Position numbers and translations under genes: made by a program | The notes under the pieces: generated by a model | The model's database searches: none | Told to the model about the DNA's origin: nothing | Seen by the model: only the letters and a program-made list of their open reading frames with translations | Assembly: GCF_020567525.1 (NCBI RefSeq) | Contig: NZ_JAJCVI010000002.1 | Coordinates: forward strand, 310,001-374,000 | From: Halorubellus salinus | Lineage (GTDB): Archaea; Halobacteriota; Halobacteria; Halobacteriales; Natrialbaceae | Direction of reading: 5' to 3' | DNA length: 64,000 bases | Shown here: one piece after another, positions 25,427-34,414 of the stretch | Layout: the number at the start of each line of letters is the position of its first letter | Position numbering within the stretch: the stretch's first letter is position 1

Positions 25427-26076
25427 CGAACGGACCGCTGCGGGTGGTCGTCGTTGGGAGTGGCCCGGTCGCGCTCCGCGCGATCAAGCAACTCGACGAC
25501 CACGGGCACGACCTCGTGGTGGTGGAGCGAGACCCGAAACAACTCGCGGAGCTGGAGGCGGCGTACGTCGCGACGGCGATAGAGGGCGACGCGACGCGAC
25601 CGAGCGTGCTCGCGCAAGCGGACGTCGAGCGCGCGGACGTCGTCGCGGCGCTCACGGACACGATGGGGACGAACGTCGCGGTGTGCACGACCGCGAAGCG
25701 AATCGACCCGTCGACGCGGACGATACTCCGGTCGACGTACCCGGACGTCGAGGAGTTCGCGCCGTACGCCGACCAGGTGGTGTTCCCGGAGCGCGCCGGC
25801 GGCCGCGTCGCGGTGACCGCCATCGAGGAGGACTTCGGTGCGCTCACGGGACTGTCGGGCGACCTGGAGGTGTACGAGCTCCGCGTCGCCGAGGGCGCGC
25901 CGGTCGCGGGGAAGACGCTCTCGAAGGTGTCGCTCCCCCACGGGAGTCTCGTCGTCAGCGACGAGGACGGCGACACGGTCGCGAGCGCGGACACCGTCCT
26001 CCAGCCCGGGCACACGTACGTCGTCGCGGTCGAGGGCCAGGTCGCCGACGAAGTGATGAACCTCTTCCGTGGGTGA
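25423..26076 (+). CDS. TrkA-type RCK protein (RCK_N plus RCK_C), partner of the APC permease
   Basis: 217 residues. RCK_N at 6-120 has the Rossmann motif VVVVGSGPVALR and the acidic end of strand two (VVVERDPK) that selects NAD(H) or nucleotides. RCK_C lies at about 140-215 (EVYELRVAEGAPVAGKTL...LQPGHTYVVAVEG). Such proteins gate K+ channels and transporters in response to NADH, ATP or c-di-AMP. The 4-base overlap with the APC permease is strong evidence of a functional pair. It is cytoplasmic, docked at the membrane. Confidence 0.92.
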   Translation: MTNGPLRVVVVGSGPVALRAIKQLDDHGHDLVVVERDPKQLAELEAAYVATAIEGDATRPSVLAQADVERADVVAALTDTMGTNVAVCTTAKRIDPSTRTILRSTYPDVEEFAPYADQVVFPERAGGRVAVTAIEEDFGALTGLSGDLEVYELRVAEGAPVAGKTLSKVSLPHGSLVVSDEDGDTVASADTVLQPGHTYVVAVEGQVADEVMNLFRG

Positions 26077-26078
26077 CG

Positions 26079-26375
26079 ATGCCGGACGCTTCGAGCGACG
26101 ACGCGGCGGGTGCGCCCGAGTGCGGGCACGACCCGGCTGTCGCGTACGAGGTCGGGTTCGCGGTGGGCGCGGACGTCGACGGTCCCGACGACATCGACTC
26201 GGCGTGCGCGATGCGGGCGACCGTTCACGAGGTCCCCGTGGGGAGCGCTGACGCGGACGCCGTCGGCTGCGCGGTCGAATCCTGCGAGTTCCACCACGAG
26301 CGCGTCGCGGCGGACCTGCGAGCGACCGCAGCCCGTCACAGCGGGAACGTCACCGGCGACGACCGCTGTCGCTGA
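26079..26375 (+). CDS. Small Cys-containing protein, third gene of the APC/RCK operon
   Basis: 98 residues starting two bases after the RCK stop. It contains an early ECGHD, then SACAMRATVHEVP and VGCAVESCEFHHERVAADL; five cysteines and several histidines could bind a metal. I do not recognise a family. Its composition is acidic and haloarchaeal, and the tight spacing argues that it is real and co-translated with the transporter genes. Confidence 0.7.
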   Translation: MPDASSDDAAGAPECGHDPAVAYEVGFAVGADVDGPDDIDSACAMRATVHEVPVGSADADAVGCAVESCEFHHERVAADLRATAARHSGNVTGDDRCR

Positions 26376-26446
26376 GTTCAGGTCGCCGACGGTCGCCGCG
26401 CACCCGCGACGCACTCACTTATTGCGTTCGCGCCGCTTTCCCCGGT

Positions 26447-27622
26447 ATGGTCGAAGTGCTCCTTCTCGTCGGCATCGCAGTCGCGCTGTTCGTCGGGTTC
26501 AACATCGGCGGGTCGACGACGGGGCCAGCGTTCGGCCCCGCCGTCGGCGCGAACGCCATCTCGAAGACCGTCGCGGCCGCCCTCATGTCGGGGTTCTTCT
26601 TCGTCGGCGCGTGGACGCTCGGACGACGCGTCGTCGCGACGCTCGGGTCCGAGCTCGTCACCGACCCGGGCGTGTTCACGATCGAGTCCAGCATCGTCGT
26701 CCTGTTCTTCATCGGCGGCGCGTTGTTCGTCGGGAACTACTTCGGCGTGCCCGCGTCCACGTCGATGACGGCCGTCGGCGCCATCGCGGGCCTGGGCGTC
26801 GCCAGCGGCGCGCTCGACTGGACGGTGATGGGCGAGATCGCGGTCTGGTGGATCGTCGCGCCCGTCATCGGCTTCTGGACGTCCGCAGTCATCGGCCGGT
26901 ACTGGTACCCGCGCATCGACGCCTGGGTCGCCATCGAGAGCACGCCCGGGTCGCTGTTCGAGGTGAACCGCGACGGCCTGATCCCGCGGCCGGCCGCCGG
27001 CCCGAACACGACGCGGCGCGAACTCACCGGCGGCGTCGTCGTCGTCGCCATCGGGTGCCTGATGGGGTTCTCCTCCGGGACGTCGAACATCGCGAACGCC
27101 ATCGCACCGCTCGTCGGCGCGGGCGTCGACCTGGACGCGATGATCGTCCTCGGTGGCGTCGCGGTCGCGGTCGGCGCGTTCACCATCGCACGCCGGACGC
27201 TCGACACGCTCGGGAACGACATCACCGACCTCCCGCTGACCGCCGCCATCATCGTCGCGGTCGTCTCCTCGACGATCGTCGTCGGCCTCTCCGCGATCGG
27301 CATCCCGGCGTCGTTCGTCATCATCGCGACCACGTCCATCGTCGGCCTCGGCTGGGGGCGCGCCACCCGGACCGCGACCGTGTCCGGTGCCGTCCAGGGC
27401 GAGGAGTCGCCGGCGGTGTCCGTCGGCGCGCTCGCCGCGGACGACCCCGACGAGGAGCCGCCCGAAATCGGCGAGGAGTCGGCCGAGGACATCCCCTCGG
27501 CCGCGGACCTCTTCGACCCCGAGACGACCGGTCGCGTGCTCGCGATGCAGAACGTCGTCCCCGTCCTGGCGACCGCCGGCGCGTACGCGACCTTCCTCGT
27601 GCTCTACGCCGTCTGGTGGTGA
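26447..27622 (+). CDS. Inorganic phosphate transporter, PiT family
   Basis: 391 residues with about ten membrane helices in two halves. The paired PiT signatures are visible near the N-terminus (GFNIGGSTTGPAFGPAVGAN) and in the middle (GFSSGTSNIANAIAPLVG). A charged cytoplasmic loop (about 320-365, DDPDEEPPEIGEES) comes before the last helix. It carries phosphate with H+ or Na+. A TATA-like CTTATTGC near 26417-26424 supports the ATG at 26447. No phoU-like gene is adjacent. Confidence 0.94.
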   Translation: MVEVLLLVGIAVALFVGFNIGGSTTGPAFGPAVGANAISKTVAAALMSGFFFVGAWTLGRRVVATLGSELVTDPGVFTIESSIVVLFFIGGALFVGNYFGVPASTSMTAVGAIAGLGVASGALDWTVMGEIAVWWIVAPVIGFWTSAVIGRYWYPRIDAWVAIESTPGSLFEVNRDGLIPRPAAGPNTTRRELTGGVVVVAIGCLMGFSSGTSNIANAIAPLVGAGVDLDAMIVLGGVAVAVGAFTIARRTLDTLGNDITDLPLTAAIIVAVVSSTIVVGLSAIGIPASFVIIATTSIVGLGWGRATRTATVSGAVQGEESPAVSVGALAADDPDEEPPEIGEESAEDIPSAADLFDPETTGRVLAMQNVVPVLATAGAYATFLVLYAVWW

Positions 27623-27672
27623 AGCCGGACCGAAGGGGGAGGGGGTTCGTGAGAGGGGGTTCGTGCGACGGC

Positions 27673-28725
27673 CTACAGCGTGTCGAGGACGTCGAGGACG
27701 GCGGTCTCGGCGTCGCGGCCGGGGTCGTGGTCGCTGCCGTCGCGGTCGGTCGCGAGGTGGTCGTCGACGCTTCGCTGCATCGCCTCCCGCAGCGGCGTCG
27801 CCTCCCAGCCGAGCGCGGCGAGCTTCTCGGTGTCGAGGACGTGCGGGTAGTCCCGGTAGAGGACGTAGTCGTCCGCGGAGAGGTCCGCGATGGAGAGCTC
27901 GCGTTCGCTCGCGTGCACGACCTCGACGTCGCCGGCGTCGTCGGGCGCGCTCGCGGGGGCGTCCGCGGCGTCGCCGAGACAGTCCGCGATGAGGTCGATC
28001 ATCTCCTCGAGCGTCACGAGCCGGCGGTCGCCGACGTTGTACGCTTCGCCCGCAGCGCCGTTCTCGGCGACGACGCGGAGCGCGCTCGCGACATCCTCGA
28101 CGTACGCGCGATGCCAGACGTTCGTCCCGTCGCCGGGGACGACGACGCGGTCGTACTCGGCGACGCGGTCGATCCAGAAGTCCAGGCGTTCGGTGTAGTC
28201 GTCGGGCCCGTACACGATGCACGGGCGGACCGCCATCGCGCGCAGGCCGCGTTCCTCGGCGGCGGCGAACACCGCACGGTCGCCCTCCGCTTTCCGGTTC
28301 CCGTACGTCTCGTGGCTGTCGTCGACCGCCTGGTCGCCCGTGCACGACGCCAGCGCGGTCGCCTCGTCGCGCCCCTGGAGCGCGCCCTCGCGCTTCGGTA
28401 TCTCCTCCGCGCCGTACGCGGCGCCCGAGGAGACGTACACGTACGCGTCGGCGTCGTCGAACACCCGCGTCGCGGTCCGGACCGCCCGGGGCTGGTACGC
28501 GACCATGTCGAAGACGGCGTCGTACGCGCTCTCCCGTGCCGCGCTCGCGAGGTCCGCGTCGTCCGTGCGGTCACCCTCGACGTGCGTGACGCGGTCGTCG
28601 TCCGCGAACGGGTTCTCGTGGTTCCCGCGGTTGAAGATCGTGACCTCGTAGTCGTGTGCGAGCAGGTCCTCGACGAGGTGTCGCCCGATGAATCGCGTCC
28701 CACCGATGACGAATGCGCTGTCCAT
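27673..28725 (-). CDS. NAD-dependent epimerase/dehydratase (extended SDR)
   Basis: 350 residues. The Rossmann motif is GGTRFIGRHL at residues 8-17, the catalytic Tyr-Lys pair is YGNRK, and VYVSSGAAYG supplies the Ser. YNVGDRRLVTLEEMIDLIADCLG is the usual C-terminal substrate-domain region. It probably acts on a nucleotide sugar or related NAD-dependent substrate. The ATG at 28725 is chosen because the upstream in-frame codons are a 26-bp tandem repeat. A TATA-like CTCTTTTCGG is at about 28746-28755 on the minus strand. Confidence 0.92.
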   Translation of the reverse strand: MDSAFVIGGTRFIGRHLVEDLLAHDYEVTIFNRGNHENPFADDDRVTHVEGDRTDDADLASAARESAYDAVFDMVAYQPRAVRTATRVFDDADAYVYVSSGAAYGAEEIPKREGALQGRDEATALASCTGDQAVDDSHETYGNRKAEGDRAVFAAAEERGLRAMAVRPCIVYGPDDYTERLDFWIDRVAEYDRVVVPGDGTNVWHRAYVEDVASALRVVAENGAAGEAYNVGDRRLVTLEEMIDLIADCLGDAADAPASAPDDAGDVEVVHASERELSIADLSADDYVLYRDYPHVLDTEKLAALGWEATPLREAMQRSVDDHLATDRDGSDHDPGRDAETAVLDVLDTL

Positions 28726-28771
28726 GCCAGTAGCGACTCGACGAGCCGAAAAGAGCGTGGCGTTCGCGGTA

Positions 28772-28924
28772 CCAGCCCGTTCCGCCGACGAAAGGCACCA
28801 GCCAGTTCCGCCGACGAAAGGCGCCAGCCAGTTCCGCCGACGAAAGGCGCCAGCCAGTTCCGCCGACGAAAGGCGCCAGCCAGTTCCGCCGACGAAAGGC
28901 GCCAGCCAGTTCCGCCGACGAAAA
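28772..28924. repeat. 26-bp tandem repeat, six copies, abutting a promoter
   Basis: The core CCGCCGACGAAA recurs at 28782, 28808, 28834, 28860, 28886 and 28912, exactly 26 bases apart. The inner copies are identical; the first copy carries changes. The last copy runs straight into AAAAATACTC, the TATA-like element of the zinc-ribbon gene at 28956. The repeat has no stop in several frames, which makes false long frames across it. It lies between divergent promoters, so it could bind a regulator cooperatively. Confidence 0.95.
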
Positions 28925-28930
28925 ATACTC
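28921..28930 (+). promoter_or_regulatory. TATA box of the zinc-ribbon gene
   Basis: AAAAATACTC at 28921-28930 lies 26-35 bases before the ATG at 28956 and directly follows the last 26-bp repeat copy. Confidence 0.6.
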
Positions 28931-28955
28931 AAGTAATCGAGACGTCGGTCGGGAT

Positions 28956-29168
28956 ATGTCGCCCTCCACAGACAGCGGCTGCCCGAAGTGCGGGCACACG
29001 GACGCCATCACGGACAGTATCTCGACCACCGGCGGCGGTCTCTCGAAGATGTTCGACATCCAGTCGAAGAACTTCGAGGTCATCTCGTGCGCGAACTGCG
29101 GGTACTCCGAGCTCTACCGGTCGGACCGCCGGAGCGGCAGCGACCTCGCGGACATCTTCTTCGGGTAG
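28956..29168 (+). CDS. Small zinc-ribbon protein (DUF2082/COG3478-like)
   Basis: 70 residues with two Cys pairs, CPKCG (Cys9, Cys12) and CANCG (Cys45, Cys48), spaced for one zinc ribbon, and a typical FEVISCANCGYSELYR C-terminal half. The family is described as nucleic-acid-binding zinc ribbons of unknown role. Its stop is followed directly by the ATG of the next gene, so the two are probably one transcript. The promoter is joined to a 26-bp tandem repeat array. Confidence 0.9.
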   Translation: MSPSTDSGCPKCGHTDAITDSISTTGGGLSKMFDIQSKNFEVISCANCGYSELYRSDRRSGSDLADIFFG

Positions 29169-29435
29169 ATGGCCGCCGTCGGCTTCGCGTTCCTGTTCGT
29201 CGTGTTCGCCTTCGTCCTGCCGCTCGCGCTCTACTGGTTCGTGAAGGCCGAGGACCCCGACCCCGGCCAGACGTCGTCCTGGAACGAGGCCCAGGACCGC
29301 GCGAGCCGGGATACCTTCGGTGGCGGTCGACGCGACCGCGGCGACCGCGACGACGACCGAAGGGAGCGCAACGACGAGAACGGACGCGACGACCGCCGGG
29401 GGCGCGACGACGTCGCAGGCAACCACTGGGACTGA
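29169..29435 (+). CDS. Small single-pass membrane protein with Arg/Asp-rich tail
   Basis: 88 residues. One N-terminal helix (GFAFLFVVFAFVLPLALYWFV, about 5-25) is followed by a hydrophilic tail rich in Asp, Arg and Asn (repeated RDRGDRDDDRRER-type sequence). The start codon follows the zinc-ribbon stop with no gap. No family recognised; the tail looks disordered. It would sit in the cytoplasmic membrane. Confidence 0.75.
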   Translation: MAAVGFAFLFVVFAFVLPLALYWFVKAEDPDPGQTSSWNEAQDRASRDTFGGGRRDRGDRDDDRRERNDENGRDDRRGRDDVAGNHWD

Positions 29436-29441
29436 CCGCAG

Positions 29442-32400
29442 TCAGTCGTCGCTGCTCGCGTAGCCCTGTGCGCTCCCGGCGTTGTCGGCGGTCGCGCTCG
29501 CCGGCGGCGAGTCGCGGACGTCGAAGCCCTCGCGTTCGTTGAGGACCTTCTCGTACGCGTCGGGGAGGACCTTCGCGAACGCGGCGAGCGCGGCCTCCCA
29601 GTTCTCGAGGAGCGCGGCGGCGCGCTCGCTCCCGGTGTACGCGTGGTGGTTCTCGACGAGCCGCCGGAGGACGGTCGCGTCGCGCTCGTCGAGGTCGTGC
29701 TCGACGTGCACCATCCCCTCGTTGACGCGGTCCTCGAACGCGGGCCCGTGGGCGTCGACGTCGTCGAAGAACGCGCTCTCGTCGAGGACGTACGCGAGCC
29801 CGCCGCTCATCCCGGCGGCGAAGTTCGCGCCCGTGTCGCCGAGGACGGCGACGACGCCGCCGGTCATGTACTCGCAGCCGTGGTCGCCGACGCCCTCGAC
29901 GACCGCGTGCGCGCCGGAGTTCCTGACCGCGAACCGCTCGCCGGCGCGCCCGTTCACGTACGCCTCGCCGTCGGTCGCGCCGTAGAGCGCGACGTTCCCG
30001 GCGACGACGTTCTCGGTCGGCTCGAAGCCCGCGCGGTCGGGCGTGTCGACGACGACGCGCCCGCCGCTGAGACCCTTGCCGACGTAGTCGTTCGCGCCAC
30101 CGCGCAGGTGGAGCGCGACGCCCGCGGCGAGGAACGCACCGAAGGACTGCCCCGCGGTCCCCTCGAGGTCCACGGTGAGGGTGCCCGCGGGTAGCCCGGC
30201 CTCGCCGTGACGCTTCGTGACCTCGTGACTGAGCGTCGCGCCGACCGCGCGGTCGGTGTTCGAGATCGTGGTGGAGACGCCGACGGGCTGGCGGTCCTCG
30301 ATCGCCGTCTCGGCGTCCTCCAAGATCGCCCAGTCGAGTTGCGCGTCGACCTCGTGCGTCTGCTCGCGGACCTTCGTGTGCGGGCCGTCGCCGACCTCCG
30401 CGAGGACGCCCGAGAGGTCGAGCTTGCTCGCACGCTCGTGGGCGACCTCGCGCTGTTCGAGGCAGTCGACGCGCCCGATCATGTCCTCGACCGTCTCGAA
30501 CCCGAGTTCGGCCATGTACTCGCGGAGGTCCTGCGCGAGGAACGTCATGTAGTTGATGACGTGCTCGGGCTCGCCCGGGAAGCGCTTCCGGAGGTCCTCG
30601 CGCTGGGTCGCGACGCCCACGGGACAGGTGTTCTTGTGACACTGGCGCGCCATCACGCACCCAGAGGAGACGAGGCTCGCCGTCCCGAACACGTACTCCT
30701 CGCCACCGAGGAGCGCGGCGACCGCGACGTCGCGCCCGGTCTTCATGCCGCCGTCGACGGTGACGCGGATGCGGTCGCGGAGCCCCGTCCGCCGCAGCGT
30801 CTGGACGGCCTCGGCGAGCCCGAGCTCCCACGGCAGGCCCGCGTGCTTGATGCTCGTCTTCGGACTCGCGCCGGTCCCGCCGGAGTGCCCGCTGATGTGG
30901 ACGACGTCCGCGTTCGCCTTCGCCACCCCAGCGGCGACCGTCCCGATGCCCGCCTCGGAGACGAGCTTCACGTTGATGTCCGCCTCGGGGCTCGCCGCCT
31001 TCAGGTCGTGGATGAGCTGCTTCAGGTCCTCGATGCTGTAGATGTCGTGCAGCGGCGGCGGCGAGATGAGGCCGACGCCCGGCGTCGACTTCCGGACGTG
31101 CGCGATCATCTCGTTCACCTTCTCACCCGGCAGGTGGCCGCCCTCCCCGGGCTTGGACCCCTGCGCCATCTTGATCTGGATCTCGTCGGCGTTCGAGAGG
31201 TAGGTGGAGGTGACGCCGAACCGACCGGACGCGACCTGCTTGACGTTGCATTCCTTCTCCGTGTCGAACCGCTCGGGCGGCTCCCCGCCCTCGCCCGTGT
31301 TCGCCTTCCCGCCGATGCGGTTCATCGCCACCGCGTTGTTCTCGTGCGCCTCCGGACTGAGGCTCCCGAGGCTCATCGCGGCCGTCGAGAACCGCTCGAC
31401 GATCTCGTGCACTGGCTCCACGTCCTCGATGGGGATGGACTCCCGCGAGTCCGCGTCGAAGTCGAGCAGGCCCCGGAGCGTCTCCGGGGCCGCCTCGTCG
31501 GGCGTGTCGTTCGTCGCGCTCGCGAAGTTCCGGTACTCCTCGTAGTCCCCGGTACGCACGGAGCGCTGGAGCGCGCCGACCGTCTCGGGGTTCCAGGAGT
31601 GCCGGCGGCCGCCGTTGCGGTGCTCGAACTCGCCCTGGCGCTCGAGCTCGGGGTCGTCGCCGAACGCGAACGCGTGGCGCTTCGCGACGTCCGCGCCGAC
31701 CTCGTCGACGCCGATACCGCCCGTGCGGTTCTCGGTGCCCTCGAAGTATTCGTCGACGAACGCGGGCGCGAGCCCGACCGCCTCGAACACCTGCGCGCCC
31801 TGGTAGGACTCCACCGTGGAGATACCCATCTTCGCCATGATCTTCAGGAGCCCGCCTTCGAGCGCCTCGCGGTACGCCGCGCACGCTCTCGCGGTGTTCG
31901 CGCCGTCGCTCCCCGCGGTCAGGTCCGCGAGCGTCTCGTACGCGAGGTACGGGCAGACCGCGTCCGCGCCGTACCCGACGAGCGTCGCGTGCTGGTGGAC
32001 GGTACGGGGGTCCGCGGAGTCGACGACCAGGCCCGCACGATTCCGCGCGCCGGTGCGGACGAGGTGGTGGTGGACGCCGCCGGTCGCGAGGAGGCTCGGC
32101 ACGGCGGCGCGCTCCGGGCCGCTCGCGCGGTCCGAGAGCACGACGACGTCAGCGCCGTCCTCGATGGCCGCGAGCGCGTCCTCGCGGACCGCCTCGACGG
32201 CGTCCTCGAGCGTCGCGTCGTCGGGGTCGTACGTCGTGTCGACCACGGCCGACTCGAGCCCGTTCGCGGCCGCGTCACCGTCGAGCGCGCGTATGGCGTC
32301 GACCTCGGAGAGCGAGAGCACCGGCGAGTCCGCGACGAGTTGACGGGCGTGCGCGGGCGTCTCGTCGAGGAGGTTCCGCTGGAACCCCATCCGGGTCTCC

Positions 32401-34148
32401 AGGCTCGTGACGCGCTCCTCGCGGATGTAGTCGAGCGGCGGGTTCGTCACCTGCGCGAACAGCTGCTTGAAGTACGACGCGAGCGGGCGGTCGTGGTCCG
32501 AGAGCACCGACAGCGGCGTGTCGTCGCCCATCGACCCGACGGGGTCCTTGCCTTTCTGACTCATCGGCTCGACGAGGTTGTCGATCTCGTCGTGCGTGTA
32601 CCCGAACGCGGCCTGCTGCGCGCGGAGGTCGTCGACCGCGTCCACGATGCCGTGGCCGTCGGCGTCGACCTCGCGTTCGTCCTCGACGTCCACACCGCCC
32701 GCTACGTCCGCCTCGGCGTCGTCGTCGGTGACGTCCTCGAGCGCGACCTGTTCGTCGGCGACCCACTCGCCGTACTTCGAGTCGGTGAGGTCGTCGAACA
32801 CCTCGTCGTCGGTGAGCACGCCCTGCTCGGGGTCGGCGACGAAGCACTGCCCGGGTTCGAGACGGCCGCGTTCCTCGACCTCGCTCTCGTCGACGTCGAG
32901 CGCGCCCGCCTCGCTCGCCATCACGAGCCGGCCGTCGGTCGTGACGTCGTACCGGCACGGCCGGAGCCCGTTCCGGTCGAGGACCGCGCCGACGCGTTCG
33001 CCGTCGGTCGCGGCGACGAGCGCGGGGCCGTCCCACGGTTCGACGAGGCTCGCGTGGTAGTCGTAGAACTCGCGGCGTTCGGGCGACATCGCGTCGTCGC
33101 CCCGCCACGCTTCCGGTACCAGCGTGCGGAGCGCGTGCGGGAGGTCGCGGCCGGATTCGAGCAGGAGTTCGAGCGTGTTGTCGATGCTCGCGGTGTCGGA
33201 TTGCTCGGGGTCGTCGATGACCGGGCGGACGTCGGCGACGTCGAACGCCTCCGCTTCCATCTCGGTCTCGCGAGCGCGCATCCAGTTGACGTTCCCGCGG
33301 AGCGTGTTGAACTCGCCGTTGTGGATGATGTTCCGGTACGGGTGTGCGAGGTGCCACGCGCCGAGCGTGTTCGTCGAGAAGCGCTCGTGCACCATCACGA
33401 ACGTCGACCGGATGCGTTCGTCGGTGAGGTCCTCGTAGTACGACCGGACCTGTTCGCCCTTCAGCAAGCCCTTGTAGACGAGCGTCTGTCGGTCGAGCGA
33501 GCACACGTAGAACCGCTCGGCGTCCGCGTCGTCGACGTCGGGATGAGAGAAGTCGGGCGCGTCGTCGGCTTCGGCGACGCCGTCGACCCGGTGCTCGATG
33601 CGCTTCCGGGCGACGAAGAGGTCGGTGTCGAAGGCCGCTCTGTCCTGGCCGTCGGCGGGCGCGACCGCGACCTGCCAGACGTCGGGTTCCGCCTCGCGAG
33701 CGGTCGCGCCGAGGTCGCTCGCGTCGGTCGGGACGTCCCGCCATTCGAGAACGTCGACGCCGCGAGCGCCCAGTTCCTCGGCGACGAGGCCCTGGAGTGC
33801 CTCGCGTGCGGCGTCGTCCTGCGGGAAGTACAGCGACCCGACGGCGTACACGTCGGGGAGGGTCGCGTCGAGGACGGCGTCGAAGAACGCGTCCGGCCGA
33901 CGGAGGAGGACGCCGGCACCGTCGCCGGTGTCGGGTTCCGCGCCGGTGGTGCCGCGATGTTCGAGGTTCACGAGCAGGTCGAGGCCGTCGCTGACGACGT
34001 CGTGACTGGGTTCGGCGTCGAAGTCCATGACGACGCCGACCCCGCAGTTCGCACGCGCATCGGCAGGGTCAGCGAGCCCGCTCGTTCGCTGGGAGTCCGT
34101 CCCGTCGTCCAGTCCGGGGTCTCCGGGCTGGTCGTGTGGCTGAGTCAT
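29442..34148 (-). CDS. gltB: Glutamate synthase large subunit (GltB-type)
   Basis: 1568 residues. The N-terminal class II amidotransferase begins at ANCGVGVVMDF (Cys35 is the expected nucleophile, implying removal of a 34-residue propeptide). The central and FMN synthase domains follow (GEGGEPPERFDTEKE, SGHSGGTGASPKTSIKH), with the [3Fe-4S] cysteines in CVMARQCHKNTCPVG at about 1162-1176, then the GXGXG domain (GGANDYVGKGLSGG). It makes two glutamates from glutamine and 2-oxoglutarate. An acidic insert (about 460-520) is halophile-like. No small subunit is adjacent, so ferredoxin may be the electron donor. Confidence 0.96.
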   Translation of the reverse strand: MTQPHDQPGDPGLDDGTDSQRTSGLADPADARANCGVGVVMDFDAEPSHDVVSDGLDLLVNLEHRGTTGAEPDTGDGAGVLLRRPDAFFDAVLDATLPDVYAVGSLYFPQDDAAREALQGLVAEELGARGVDVLEWRDVPTDASDLGATAREAEPDVWQVAVAPADGQDRAAFDTDLFVARKRIEHRVDGVAEADDAPDFSHPDVDDADAERFYVCSLDRQTLVYKGLLKGEQVRSYYEDLTDERIRSTFVMVHERFSTNTLGAWHLAHPYRNIIHNGEFNTLRGNVNWMRARETEMEAEAFDVADVRPVIDDPEQSDTASIDNTLELLLESGRDLPHALRTLVPEAWRGDDAMSPERREFYDYHASLVEPWDGPALVAATDGERVGAVLDRNGLRPCRYDVTTDGRLVMASEAGALDVDESEVEERGRLEPGQCFVADPEQGVLTDDEVFDDLTDSKYGEWVADEQVALEDVTDDDAEADVAGGVDVEDEREVDADGHGIVDAVDDLRAQQAAFGYTHDEIDNLVEPMSQKGKDPVGSMGDDTPLSVLSDHDRPLASYFKQLFAQVTNPPLDYIREERVTSLETRMGFQRNLLDETPAHARQLVADSPVLSLSEVDAIRALDGDAAANGLESAVVDTTYDPDDATLEDAVEAVREDALAAIEDGADVVVLSDRASGPERAAVPSLLATGGVHHHLVRTGARNRAGLVVDSADPRTVHQHATLVGYGADAVCPYLAYETLADLTAGSDGANTARACAAYREALEGGLLKIMAKMGISTVESYQGAQVFEAVGLAPAFVDEYFEGTENRTGGIGVDEVGADVAKRHAFAFGDDPELERQGEFEHRNGGRRHSWNPETVGALQRSVRTGDYEEYRNFASATNDTPDEAAPETLRGLLDFDADSRESIPIEDVEPVHEIVERFSTAAMSLGSLSPEAHENNAVAMNRIGGKANTGEGGEPPERFDTEKECNVKQVASGRFGVTSTYLSNADEIQIKMAQGSKPGEGGHLPGEKVNEMIAHVRKSTPGVGLISPPPLHDIYSIEDLKQLIHDLKAASPEADINVKLVSEAGIGTVAAGVAKANADVVHISGHSGGTGASPKTSIKHAGLPWELGLAEAVQTLRRTGLRDRIRVTVDGGMKTGRDVAVAALLGGEEYVFGTASLVSSGCVMARQCHKNTCPVGVATQREDLRKRFPGEPEHVINYMTFLAQDLREYMAELGFETVEDMIGRVDCLEQREVAHERASKLDLSGVLAEVGDGPHTKVREQTHEVDAQLDWAILEDAETAIEDRQPVGVSTTISNTDRAVGATLSHEVTKRHGEAGLPAGTLTVDLEGTAGQSFGAFLAAGVALHLRGGANDYVGKGLSGGRVVVDTPDRAGFEPTENVVAGNVALYGATDGEAYVNGRAGERFAVRNSGAHAVVEGVGDHGCEYMTGGVVAVLGDTGANFAAGMSGGLAYVLDESAFFDDVDAHGPAFEDRVNEGMVHVEHDLDERDATVLRRLVENHHAYTGSERAAALLENWEAALAAFAKVLPDAYEKVLNEREGFDVRDSPPASATADNAGSAQGYASSDD

Positions 34149-34414
34149 GGCATGCCCTCACACGAGCACCTACAAGAGGCTATTCCTGAATCACTAAGGG
34201 TCTCTTAATCCCCCACTAGGAGATATAAGGGATTCGGCGGCGATTCCCATACACGAAGGGGTTCTGGAGTGCGCCACACGTTCGCAAACCAGGTTCGGTA
34301 AATCCTGGACGAACGGTCGAGAAATGCATTATTTCAGAGCCAGTAGAAGCGGAACGTTCTCGGGCGAGCACAGGCCCACCGGACGCGACGCACCGCCACC
34401 GACCGCGACCCGCG

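Noticed and set aside
28772-28924. CRISPR array at the 26-bp repeats
   Set aside because: The copies are directly adjacent with no spacers, so it is a plain tandem repeat; no cas gene is in the window.
26110-29244. A 1044-residue plus-strand frame running through the phosphate transporter, epimerase and tandem repeat
   Set aside because: It crosses the promoter, the 26-bp repeat and genes read in other frames; the repeat is open in several frames and lengthens false ORFs.
30207-34208. A 1333-residue open frame opposite gltB
   Set aside because: It mirrors gltB codon for codon and has no recognisable fold; gltB is unmistakable on the minus strand.
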